Origin: Lachnospiraceae bacterium
GTDB lineage: Bacteria; Bacillota; Clostridia; Lachnospirales; Lachnospiraceae
Length of the DNA stretch: 40,979 nucleotides
Assembly: GCA_017445585.1 (NCBI GenBank)
Contig: JAFSTX010000030.1
Coordinates: forward strand, 1 to 40,979
Reading direction: 5' to 3'
A program made the translations under genes and the position numbers. Shown here in pieces: positions 27,011-34,856 of this stretch (within the stretch, counting starts at the first letter, position 1; every line of letters starts with the position of its first letter). The notes beneath the pieces were generated by a model, which had not been told where the DNA came from, made no database searches, and saw only the letters and a program-made list of their open reading frames with translations.

Positions 27011-28240
27011 TCAGCCTTCGGCGGAGGCGGCCAGATCCTCGCGGATGATCGCGTCGATCCTGCGGGCGATCTCGATAAAGTCCTCCTTCGTCCTGCCGCG
27101 GGTAGTCTCGGCAGCAGTGCCGATGCGGACGCCGCTGGCCTGCATGGGACTGCGCTTCTCACCGGGCACGCAGTTCTTGTTCAGGGTGATATCATGGGCA
27201 TCCAGAAGCTCCTGCACATGCTTGCCGGTAAGGGTAGGATGCGTATTGGACAGATCCACGAGGAAGAGGTGATTGTCCGTACCGCCGGTCACGACCTCAT
27301 ATCCGAGGCGGATGAACTCATCGCACATGGCCTTGCAGTTCTCTACAAGCCTGCGGATGTAATCATGGTACTCGGGAGTGCAGGCCTCCTCGGCTGCCAC
27401 GGCCTTAGCAGCGATGATATGCTGGAGCGGGCCTCCCTGGGTGCCGGGAAAGATGGCGGAATCGACCTTTTTCGCAAGTTCGGGCCTGCAGAATATCATA
27501 CCGCCGCGCGGTCCGCGAAGAGTCTTATGAGTAGTGGTCGTGATGATATCGGCATACCCGAAGGGAGTGGGGTGCACGCCTGCGGCGATAAGTCCGGCGA
27601 TATGCGCCATATCCACCATAAAGTAAGGATGGTAGTCGGGATCGCCCGCGGCATGGAATTCCTCTGCTGCCTCATCTATCAGAGCGCGGAATCTGTCGAA
27701 TTCGATGATGCGGGAGTACGCGCTGGCGCCTGCCAGAACGAGAGCGGGCTTAAACTCGCGGAGCTTGGCGGCGATATCGTCATAATCGATGTATCCCTGC
27801 GCGTTTACATCATAGAAGACCATATTAAAAAGCTTGCCGGAGAAATTAACGGAGGAGCCGTGCGTCAGATGGCCGCCGTTGTTCAGATTCATGGCCAGAA
27901 TGGTATCGCCCGGCTGCAGTACTGACATGTACGCTCCGAGATTCGCAGATGATCCGCTGTGGGGCTGCACGTTTACGTGATAATCGGTATGGAAAACCTC
28001 ACGCCATTTGTCACAGCAGTACTCCTCCAGCTCGTCCACCACGTAGCAGCCGCCGTAATAACGTCCTTTGTTGCCGCTGGTGCGATGCGCGGGATAGCCC
28101 TCGCTGTACTTGTTTGTAAGGCAGGAGCCCATAGCCTTCATAACGTTCTCGCTGACGAAATTCTCGCTGGCGATAAGCTCGATGGTCCTGGCCTGGCGTT
28201 CTTTTTCCTTCTCGATCAGTTCAAATACTCTGGATGCCAT
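27011..28240 (-). CDS. glyA: Serine hydroxymethyltransferase
   Basis: 409 residues. PLP enzyme interconverting serine and glycine with tetrahydrofolate one-carbon units. IELIASENFVS is at the N-terminus, SGSSANLGAYMSVLQPGD binds the cofactor, DMAHIAGLIAAGVHP is a conserved block, and TTTTHKTLRGPRGGMIFC holds the Schiff-base lysine. The full length is normal. It is a single-gene unit with its own terminator. The start ATG is the expected one (MASRVFELIEKEKERQ); the ribosome site is GGAAAA-like and weak. Confidence 0.97.
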   Translation of the reverse strand: MASRVFELIEKEKERQARTIELIASENFVSENVMKAMGSCLTNKYSEGYPAHRTSGNKGRYYGGCYVVDELEEYCCDKWREVFHTDYHVNVQPHSGSSANLGAYMSVLQPGDTILAMNLNNGGHLTHGSSVNFSGKLFNMVFYDVNAQGYIDYDDIAAKLREFKPALVLAGASAYSRIIEFDRFRALIDEAAEEFHAAGDPDYHPYFMVDMAHIAGLIAAGVHPTPFGYADIITTTTHKTLRGPRGGMIFCRPELAKKVDSAIFPGTQGGPLQHIIAAKAVAAEEACTPEYHDYIRRLVENCKAMCDEFIRLGYEVVTGGTDNHLFLVDLSNTHPTLTGKHVQELLDAHDITLNKNCVPGEKRSPMQASGVRIGTAAETTRGRTKEDFIEIARRIDAIIREDLAASAEG

Positions 28241-28286
28241 GTCTTTTTTTCCTTTTCGCTTTTATTGCCGTCTTCGGCTTATCCAT

Positions 28287-28315
28287 AATATATCATAAAA
28301 GAGCCGCCGTGAAAA
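28287..28315 (-). promoter_or_regulatory. Possible promoter of glyA
   Basis: On the minus strand TTTTCA, 17 nt, TATATT, about 45 nt before the ATG. The -35 is weak (four of six). The rest of 28316-28511 is AT-rich, with no supportable gene. Confidence 0.45.
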
Positions 28316-28511
28316 TTAAATTGATTATTTTTACGTTTTCTTTTTAACTCGTCTTTGATACAAAAAGCGATACCGCTATCTTGTTCCACAGTTGTTGCAC
28401 ACGAGTGTTATGTGTAATCAATTCAAAAACTGTTTTCATTTTTTATACAATTATGGCGCTCCGTCAATTGATTGCGGGTATTCGCGATAAGGGCACTTTT
28501 CGAAAAAAACT

Positions 28512-28979
28512 CTATTCCTGCACTTTATGGAAAGTAAGTTCATCATTTTTTTTAAAAAAATCGATATTGCTGATAGTGCACCGTATCGTATATGTATCAT
28601 AATCGACAGTTGTTTGTATCCAGTTTGAGAAGAACTTACCTGATTCCGGATCCGGAGTTATATTCACAGTAAATGTGCCATCCCCGCCAATAAAAAATTT
28701 CATTTCTATTGTCTCACCGTCTTTAATAATAAATCCATCAAAAGAATAATGGCTATCCTTTAATCGTTCTTTATCTGGAATGAAAAACCCAACCTTTCCA
28801 TCATCTGTCATCCATGTGGTTCCCGGTTGAACGCATGGGGAATTGTTCTCATCATCATATATTTTTTTATATCGATCAACAACCAGATAAAGTCCAAACG
28901 CAATTATCGCAACAAACGTAACTATGATAATCCAAACAACTATGCAAAGCAGAATTTTTAAAATCGGATACTTTTTCAT
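28512..28979 (-). CDS. Membrane-anchored protein of unknown function in a low-GC patch
   Basis: 155 residues. One N-terminal transmembrane segment (about 7-34: ILLCIVVWIIIVTFVAIIAF) follows the short basic start MKKYP; there is no signal cleavage or lipobox. The remaining 120 residues are probably outside the membrane, with beta-rich features (SFDGFIIKDGETIEMKFFIG, GTFTVNITPDP). I recognise no family. Base composition and codon use (A/T-rich third positions) differ sharply from every neighbour, suggesting recent transfer. It starts 5 nt after the stop of a decayed gene fragment, so the two were once an operon. A role as an immunity-like or accessory protein to the lost upstream gene is possible but unproven. 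Confidence 0.65.
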   Translation of the reverse strand: MKKYPILKILLCIVVWIIIVTFVAIIAFGLYLVVDRYKKIYDDENNSPCVQPGTTWMTDDGKVGFFIPDKERLKDSHYSFDGFIIKDGETIEMKFFIGGDGTFTVNITPDPESGKFFSNWIQTTVDYDTYTIRCTISNIDFFKKNDELTFHKVQE

Positions 28980-28984
28980 TTAAT

Positions 28985-29190
28985 TCACCCATCTATTCTT
29001 AGTACAAGAAGTATTCGGCCTTCAGTATAATCAACAGGGTTTTCATGTGTTCGTTTGTTATTATAAGAGGTATACTGTTTTCCATCGTATTTAACTATAT
29101 GTAAGGATAACCCACTATAAGGTCATTATCAAGTAATCCATCAAAGAAAAAAACACCTGGCATAAAGCCCCGGTCAAGATATCTCCCGCC
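28985..29190 (-). pseudogene. 3' remnant of an unrecognised low-GC gene, frameshifted
   Basis: Two adjacent minus-strand frames join into one protein-like tail. The first runs about 29190-29095 and ends GFMPGVFFFDGLLDNDLIVG, then YPYI and a stop. Shifting frame at about 29097 gives VKYDGKQYTSYNNK and continues THENPVDYTEGRILLVLRID to a TGA at 28985. The 5' part is absent: the fragment begins inside the 3' end of the helicase gene (stop at 29174-29176), which is therefore a recombination junction. A/T-rich codons match the 155-residue ORF that follows. I recognise no family. Confidence 0.6.
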
Positions 29191-31399
29191 TCCAGCTGCG
29201 TATCCGGTCCAGCATGCCCTCGGCATCCAGCACTCCGTATGCAAAGCCCTTTCTGACGAGCTCTGCAGGAACGAATTCATCGTATTTTTCAAAGACAGGG
29301 ACTTCATCCGGGTAGACCAGCTCCATGGGATCCAGCGGTTTTTCGGCTTCCTCGCATATGATGCGGAAGAACTCCTCCTCTCCTGCATCCATGGTAAACT
29401 GCATATAGTACGGGCGCGCCGGAGAGAGTCCCTTAAGGCCCAGCCTCTCGCGGCAGCGGATCTTGAGGAAACGCTCCATCGCGAGAAAAGAATACGTGCC
29501 GGTCCACGGGAAAAGCGCCCACATCTTACCTCCGAGGTGGACGAGGGGATGATCGGCTATACCGGCATTTGCAAAGCTTTCCCGCGCCTCTTTGAGGCGC
29601 GCCGCGGCATGAGTCATCAGATAGGGATAGCTTTTCTGTTCGGAGAGGACCTGCTTCATGCGCTCGAGGATATGAGTGTGGATATCACCGGGCACATCGC
29701 CGAAGTACGCGGGGATGTTACCCTTTACCAGAGTGCACCAGACCTCGCGCTTCTTATGGTCCACTTCCTCAACCACCCAGACGCGACCTGCGATGGCGAT
29801 CTTATCCCCGACGGGCGGGGGCTTCACTATGGTACCCAGCTCCTCCGATCCGGTCCGGACGCTGTACTCTATATTTTCCTGAAAAACAGCGTAGAATTTG
29901 TAGCTGTTCGTCACGCGCTCACCCGCGATACCTACGATGAGTCCGCCCTCGTCTGTACGGCTGATATGATCTATATCTATCAGATGCCGGAGAAGGATGC
30001 GGTAATCGTCCTGACTGATGCGCGAAAAGCATGAAAGTGTAAGCACGCGGGAGGCGAGCTGTGCGGCTGTCATCTCACCGCACGAAGCCAGAGTGCTCAT
30101 GGTCTGGTGATAGAGAAGGCTGTACGGCAGACGGCCGGTCCGCGGCGGCTCCACGAAGCGTTCCTCGATATAGAGCTGCACCAGCGCTATGCCCTGGACC
30201 AGATACCAGGGGATCATATCCGGCAGCATGGCCCGCGCCTCCGGATGCTCCTCGCGCATTACGAACCACATCTCAGAAGGCTCGCCGCGCCTGCCCGTCC
30301 TGCCCATGCGCTGCAGGAAGCCCGACACGGTAAAAGGCGCGTCGATATGGAAAGCCCTCTCCAGCCTTCCGATATCTATACCCAGCTCCAGCGTCGCGGT
30401 AGCGCATACCGACATCAGGGAATCGTCATCCTTCATCTCCTCTTCCGCGCTCTCACGGTAGGAGGCGGACAGATTGCCGTGGTGTATCAGAAATCTGTCC
30501 GGCTCGTGATTTGCCTCACAGTACTGGCGGAGGTTCTGGCATACGGCCTCGCACTCCTCCCGGGAATTCGTAAAAATGAGGCATTTTTTGCCGCGGGTGT
30601 GTTCAAAGATATAGCCCATCCCCGGATCGGCTCCGCAGGGAGCCTCATCGGTAGCAGGCTCTATACAGGAGTCCGGATCGGAAGATCCCGCCTGCGGATC
30701 CGTATTGAAAAAATGCTCCATCGACAGCCGCCAGACCTCGCGGCCTCCGTCGATACGCGGGAGCGCACACCTGCGGCTGCTCCCGGCAGAAAGGAACCGA
30801 CCCGCGGCCTCGGGCTCGCCGATCGTGGCCGAGAGCCCCACGCGCCTTGGATCGCAGCCGGCGAGCGCACAGAGCCGCTCTATCAGGCAGAAGGTCTGCA
30901 TGCCGCGGTCGCCCCTCAGGAGCGAATGTATCTCGTCTATCACGATAAAGCGGAGATCTCCGAAGAGCGACGGGATCTCCATATGTTTGTTGATCATCAG
31001 GGATTCCAGGGACTCCGGAGTGATCTGCAGTATACCGGACGGCTTTTTCAGCAGCTTGCTCTTCTGGGTCCCTGTCACGTCGCCGTGCCATCTCCATACA
31101 GGGATGCCGGCATCCTGACACAGATCCGTGAGCCTGCCGAACTGGTCGTTAATCAGGGCTTTGAGCGGAGCGATATAGAGCGCGCCGACGCTGCGCGGCG
31201 GATCCTCCTCCATGAGCGTAATGATGGGAAAGAAAGCAGCCTCGGTCTTGCCCGAGGCAGTGGATGCGCAAAGCAGCAGGTTGTCATCCGAGCCGAAAAT
31301 GACCTCGCCGGCCGCATTCTGAACCGCCCGTAGGCTATGCCAGCCGCTCCGGTATATGTAGTCCTGTATAAAAGGTGAATATCTCTCAAAGACGTCCAT
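29174..31399 (-). CDS. Lhr-type DEAD/DEAH-box helicase (BrxHI-like)
   Basis: 741 residues. Superfamily 2 helicase motifs in order: CASTASGKTEAAF (motif I, 44-56), APLKALINDQ (Ia), ITPESLESL (Ib), VIDEIHSLL (motif II, DEIH at 155-158), GLSATIGEPE (III), CLIFTNSREECE (IV), ATATLELGIDIG (V) and LQRMGRTGRRGE (VI). A winged-helix and beta-barrel region after about residue 430 (VGDKIAIAGRVWVVEEVD) resembles Lhr, with a shorter tail than full Lhr. It should translocate on DNA or RNA using ATP. Last gene of the TerB-ATPase-helicase operon, 110 nt after the ATPase stop; the ribosome site is CAGGAGT. BREX type 2 carries an Lhr-like helicase (BrxHI) next to BrxD, the same pairing as here. Confidence 0.9.
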   Translation of the reverse strand: MDVFERYSPFIQDYIYRSGWHSLRAVQNAAGEVIFGSDDNLLLCASTASGKTEAAFFPIITLMEEDPPRSVGALYIAPLKALINDQFGRLTDLCQDAGIPVWRWHGDVTGTQKSKLLKKPSGILQITPESLESLMINKHMEIPSLFGDLRFIVIDEIHSLLRGDRGMQTFCLIERLCALAGCDPRRVGLSATIGEPEAAGRFLSAGSSRRCALPRIDGGREVWRLSMEHFFNTDPQAGSSDPDSCIEPATDEAPCGADPGMGYIFEHTRGKKCLIFTNSREECEAVCQNLRQYCEANHEPDRFLIHHGNLSASYRESAEEEMKDDDSLMSVCATATLELGIDIGRLERAFHIDAPFTVSGFLQRMGRTGRRGEPSEMWFVMREEHPEARAMLPDMIPWYLVQGIALVQLYIEERFVEPPRTGRLPYSLLYHQTMSTLASCGEMTAAQLASRVLTLSCFSRISQDDYRILLRHLIDIDHISRTDEGGLIVGIAGERVTNSYKFYAVFQENIEYSVRTGSEELGTIVKPPPVGDKIAIAGRVWVVEEVDHKKREVWCTLVKGNIPAYFGDVPGDIHTHILERMKQVLSEQKSYPYLMTHAAARLKEARESFANAGIADHPLVHLGGKMWALFPWTGTYSFLAMERFLKIRCRERLGLKGLSPARPYYMQFTMDAGEEEFFRIICEEAEKPLDPMELVYPDEVPVFEKYDEFVPAELVRKGFAYGVLDAEGMLDRIRSWRREIS

Positions 31400-31440
31400 A
31401 CATACTCCTGACCGATAACGGTTTGCCCCATTACCCGGCT

Positions 31441-31540
31441 GTCTGTCGCTCCCGTATCTTCAGACCGTGAACTCCGCGTGATCGCCGGCCGTCTGTCATT
31501 CACATATTTTCAGACCGTAAACTCGGCATAATCGCCCGAA
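31441..31540. repeat. 50-bp duplication spanning the ATPase stop codon
   Basis: Units 31441-31490 and 31491-31540 agree at about 38 of 50 positions. Unit 31491-31540 contains the true end of the ATPase gene (GDYAEFTV and stop). The other unit, lying beyond the stop, would encode GDHAEFTV and a stop, so the 3' end of the gene was duplicated in the past and the copy now forms the spacer before the helicase. Confidence 0.8.
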
Positions 31541-32841
31541 ACCTCGTCTGATACAGCCGCGGACTCCGCAAAGGAAAAACTCTCCGACTGCATCAGCTCC
31601 TCCAGACCCGTATCCGGATTCTGCCAGATCAGATCCAGCAGCTCGATAAAATCCCTGATCACTTCACGCGGAGTGATGTTCTGATCCGCGCCGATCCGTC
31701 CGTACTCGGTCCTGATAAAGGACGCAAGTTCGTCCGTACCGATTTGCGCTTCGTATGCGTAGAGGTCTGCATGCATGGCAGCCAGTTTTTCGCACAGCAC
31801 GAGCATCTCCTCCGCCGTGAGCGGCTCAAGCCTGATCACCGGAGCGAGCAGATCACGCATGCTCGGCCGCGAGAATCTGCCCTCCGCCAGACGCGAGCGC
31901 AGCGCCTCGTAGCTGTAGATGCCGCGGCGTTTGTCCTCGAGCGCCTGCGGCGTGCATCCCATGATTATACCGAGATATTTGGCTTTGCCCTGGAGAGTGT
32001 CATTGTACATGGTCAGCAGCTTCTCGTAATTATACTGGCGGGTGATCGCATTCGGGATCTTATATATATTCACGAGCTCATCCACCATGATCATCATACC
32101 CGAATATCCTGCCAGGCGGAAAAAAGCGGCGAAAAGCTTAAGATAGTCATACCAGTCATCGTCCGAAATGATGATATTGACCCCGAGTGCCTCCCTGGCC
32201 TCGCTTTTAAGCGTATACTCGCCCCGGAACCAGCGGATGACCCGCGCCTTCGTCAGATCGTCGCCCTCCAGATATGCGTGATAATATGCCGAAAGGAGCC
32301 TTGCGAACTCGAATCCGTGCACAAGCTCGCTGACCGACGATGTGATCTCGTATATCCTCCGGTCTACGGCGGTCGAGAGCGCCGGATCGCCCGGGGCAAA
32401 TCCGCCGGCGGCAGCCTCCTCGCTCTGTATCGCGCTGATCCAGCGGTCCAGCACCAGAGGCAGCGCGCCGCCTTCGGGTCTGGTCTTCGTGGAAAGATTG
32501 CCTATAAGCTCCCTATATGTCGCAAGGCCCTGTCCCCTGGTGCCCTGAAGTCTCCTCTCCGGCGAGAGATCTGCGTCCGCCACGATAAACCCGCGGTCCA
32601 TTACGTAGCTGCGGATGGTCTGGAGCAGGAAGCTTTTGCCGGAGCCGTATCTGCCTACAATGAATCTGAATGAGGCTCCGCCGTCCGCAATGATGTCCAC
32701 ATCGTGGAGCAGCGCTTCTATCTCGCTCTTTCTGCCTACAGTAATATAAGGGAGACCGACTCTCGGGACCACGCCTCCCTTCAGGGAATTAAGTACTGTC
32801 TGCGCTATGCGCCGCGGCGCTTTTCTCTCTGTATCGCTCAT
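31510..32841 (-). CDS. BrxD-like P-loop ATPase (DUF2791 family)
   Basis: 443 residues from the ATG at 32841; GGAGGAG lies 5-7 nt before it, while the frame's earlier ATG overlaps that site. Walker A is GRYGSGKS (63-70), Walker B is MIMVDELVNIY with the acidic pair at 254-255, and a sensor-like LGIIMGCTPQAL follows. The opening IAQTVLNSLKGGVVPRVGL and VGRKSEIEALL are typical of the ATP-binding proteins of BREX loci (BrxC/BrxD, PF10923). The gene starts 14 nt after the TerB-domain gene stop. No BrxX methylase, BrxZ phosphatase, BrxB or BrxL/Lon is present, so this is not a BREX locus. The product probably works with the helicase encoded next on DNA or nucleic-acid substrates. Confidence 0.85.
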   Translation of the reverse strand: MSDTERKAPRRIAQTVLNSLKGGVVPRVGLPYITVGRKSEIEALLHDVDIIADGGASFRFIVGRYGSGKSFLLQTIRSYVMDRGFIVADADLSPERRLQGTRGQGLATYRELIGNLSTKTRPEGGALPLVLDRWISAIQSEEAAAGGFAPGDPALSTAVDRRIYEITSSVSELVHGFEFARLLSAYYHAYLEGDDLTKARVIRWFRGEYTLKSEAREALGVNIIISDDDWYDYLKLFAAFFRLAGYSGMMIMVDELVNIYKIPNAITRQYNYEKLLTMYNDTLQGKAKYLGIIMGCTPQALEDKRRGIYSYEALRSRLAEGRFSRPSMRDLLAPVIRLEPLTAEEMLVLCEKLAAMHADLYAYEAQIGTDELASFIRTEYGRIGADQNITPREVIRDFIELLDLIWQNPDTGLEELMQSESFSFAESAAVSDEVSGDYAEFTV

Positions 32842-32855
32842 TATGTCTCCTCCGG

Positions 32856-34460
32856 TCATGCGCCTGCGATCCGCGCAGCATCGTCCGTGTAATCTTCTAT
32901 AATATACAGTCTGTCATCCTCGCAGCCGAGGAGTGTGTCTCCTATCTCGTCAAAACAGGCTTCGTTAATACCGTCAGCTACTACCTGCGGCATCAGATGC
33001 CGCTCTCTCATATATGTATCCGGGTCCGTGCCGTGCACCAGCAGCGAGAGTATATCTCGCTGCGTCTGATCCAGCGGACCGCTATCTGCATCTGTATTCG
33101 CAGGCATCGACGGATTTGTCCCTTCACCGGAGTAAGCTTCTTTATCGAAGTCAATTCCTTCACCGGTGTTAACCCTTTCTCCGAGATCATCCTCCGTCAG
33201 CAGACTGTCTCTCGTCACCGCGGCATCAGCCCTGATCCGTCCAAGTCCCGCGAGGTCTATCCGAGGCTTCCTTGCTTCGATCTGTGCCAACCGGTCAGCC
33301 TCTATGGCATCCCGCACGCACTCCCGCACCCACGCTCCGTTCTCATCAGCGGTCAGATCATGCCCCGTCCCAAGGTACACTCGCAGCTGCCTGTCAGTCT
33401 CACGTACCAGCGAGGCAAAGAGCGCCTTGTCAAAGTACAGCGGTTCGTATCTTTCTTCTGTCCACACTCCGTCCCTGCATCTGTAAGAGCGGCAGTCGTC
33501 CAGGATATACTCTGTGTCAGCGCTCTTCACTCCGTCCCAAAAGACAGCATTTGATAGAGGATGCCAAGGGTAAGCAGACTGCTCTCCAAAGCAGGCTGCA
33601 AACAGACCTCTGCCGCCCGGCGTAAGCCGCTCCGCCGCATATCTCCATATCGATGCGAAAAGGCTCCTGCCTCTGCTGCCGTGCTTTTTTATCACAGGCG
33701 AGGCTTCCAGTCTCGGACCGTAAAAGGTCCCGAGCGCTGTGAATATCTCTTCATCCGTATGCAGCGAAACGTCCCTGAGCGCGGCAAGCGCATCGTCTCT
33801 GGCGATCATCTCGGCATCCGCGCAGCCACGTGCGATCTCGTGCGGCACACCGCGTATCACAGCCAGATCACGCATCCATCTCCGCAGATTTCTGCGCATG
33901 TCAGCGCCGCCGATACCGCTGTCGATGTACTCCTTCTCAAATCCGGTGATGCGCTCCAGCCTTTCACGCACCGGCATGACTGCTCTGACGCTAACCTCCG
34001 AAGGCTCCGTTTTCCGGCCCTCAGACGACACTTTTTCCCCGTTCTCCGATGGGCCTATGCCGCAGAGAAGCTCATATATATACATGTATGCCAGAGAATC
34101 CGGAACCTTTTTATAGATTCCATCGCGAACGAGCTTCCTCCAGGTAAAATACCCTCTCAGGACCGGAGTCCGCAGGTCATGGTATGTACAGAAATACCGT
34201 TCATACTCGTCAGGCCAGGGCATATCGTCGGCGTAATCCCGCATAAACATACCCTGCAGGTAAAAATTCCGGCATTTCTGCCGAAAAGATCCGCAGCCGT
34301 TCTCCCAAAGATTCGTCATCATGCGTATCTGCGGCGGCACATCCGGGCGCGCCGGCAGCACGCTGCCCCTGGCCGGCGTATCGCCAAAACGCTTTCCGTT
34401 GATGCTGAAATGTATCTCCGCCGGTCCGGCTATGAAACTTTGAACGATCGTGCTTTCCAT
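32856..34460 (-). CDS. TerB_N/TerB_C domain protein
   Basis: 534 residues from the ATG at 34460 (AAGGA 7 nt upstream); 31 more codons are open upstream but cross the promoter region. The N-terminal domain (about 60-135) has FYLQGMFMRDYADDMPWPDE, then TPVLRGYFTWRKLVRDG and YMYIYELLCGIG, characteristic of TerB_N. The middle is charged and variable. The C-terminal part (about 400-534) contains IDLAGLGRIRADAAVTRDSL, then ILSLLVHGTDP and INEACFDEIGDTLLGCED, then DRLYIIEDYTDDA, matching TerB_C. Such proteins are associated with tellurite-resistance-type stress systems and with predicted nucleic-acid-processing operons. First gene of the operon with the ATPase and helicase. Confidence 0.85.
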   Translation of the reverse strand: MESTIVQSFIAGPAEIHFSINGKRFGDTPARGSVLPARPDVPPQIRMMTNLWENGCGSFRQKCRNFYLQGMFMRDYADDMPWPDEYERYFCTYHDLRTPVLRGYFTWRKLVRDGIYKKVPDSLAYMYIYELLCGIGPSENGEKVSSEGRKTEPSEVSVRAVMPVRERLERITGFEKEYIDSGIGGADMRRNLRRWMRDLAVIRGVPHEIARGCADAEMIARDDALAALRDVSLHTDEEIFTALGTFYGPRLEASPVIKKHGSRGRSLFASIWRYAAERLTPGGRGLFAACFGEQSAYPWHPLSNAVFWDGVKSADTEYILDDCRSYRCRDGVWTEERYEPLYFDKALFASLVRETDRQLRVYLGTGHDLTADENGAWVRECVRDAIEADRLAQIEARKPRIDLAGLGRIRADAAVTRDSLLTEDDLGERVNTGEGIDFDKEAYSGEGTNPSMPANTDADSGPLDQTQRDILSLLVHGTDPDTYMRERHLMPQVVADGINEACFDEIGDTLLGCEDDRLYIIEDYTDDAARIAGA

Positions 34461-34516
34461 CTGGCTGTCCTTGTATGGCAACAAATATTCTCTAATGAAA
34501 CAGTATTCGAAAAAAT

Positions 34517-34538
34517 GTATACTTATAATACAGTATAC
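34517..34538. promoter_or_regulatory. Palindromic candidate operator over the operon promoter
   Basis: On the plus strand GTATACT, 8 nt, AGTATAC: perfect 7-bp inverted repeats that bracket the -10 box (34525-34530). A repressor here would silence the TerB-ATPase-helicase operon; no regulator gene is adjacent. Confidence 0.6.
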
Positions 34539-34553
34539 GCGAACATATGTCAA
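34525..34553 (-). promoter_or_regulatory. Promoter of the TerB-ATPase-helicase operon
   Basis: On the minus strand TTGACA (consensus), 17 nt, TATTAT, about 65 nt before the start codon. Confidence 0.85.
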
Positions 34554-34650
34554 TTATATCGGGCGGTATTTCGTGGACAAATCGGATCGGTTTTTCATTT
34601 GCGGAAGCTTATTCCCTGAGTATGCGCGGACGTCCGCAAAGGCTATAATC

Positions 34651-34684
34651 AAAAACCCCGAAGGAATCAATACCCTCGGGGTTA
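34651..34684 (-). terminator. Terminator of tRNA-Thr
   Basis: On the minus strand AACCCCGAGGG, loop, CCTTCGGGGTT, TTTTG, immediately after the tRNA. Confidence 0.9.
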
Positions 34685-34757
<73 letters not shown>

Positions 34758-34768
34758 GCAGCGGGATT

Positions 34769-34797
34769 ATAATAGTACAAATCCCGATGATTGTCAA
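34769..34797 (-). promoter_or_regulatory. Promoter of tRNA-Thr
   Basis: On the minus strand TTGACA, 17 nt, TATTAT, about 11 nt before the tRNA 5' end. Confidence 0.8.
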
Positions 34798-34856
34798 CTA
34801 AAAAAGTCAAGAAAAATCAGCAGTAAGATCAACAAAAAGACGCCTCTCTGCGGGCG

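Noticed and set aside
28381-28602. Plus-strand open frame in the low-GC patch
   Set aside because: No ribosome site, overlaps the end of the minus-strand 155-codon gene, and has no protein-like pattern.
31153-31503. Separate small gene between ATPase and helicase
   Set aside because: The frame overlaps the helicase start and arises partly from the 50-bp duplicated ATPase end; no independent ribosome site.
29174-34553. Complete BREX or DISARM locus
   Set aside because: No PglX/BrxX methylase, PglZ/BrxZ, BrxB, Lon-like or DrmABC genes are present; only the BrxD-like and BrxHI-like pair.
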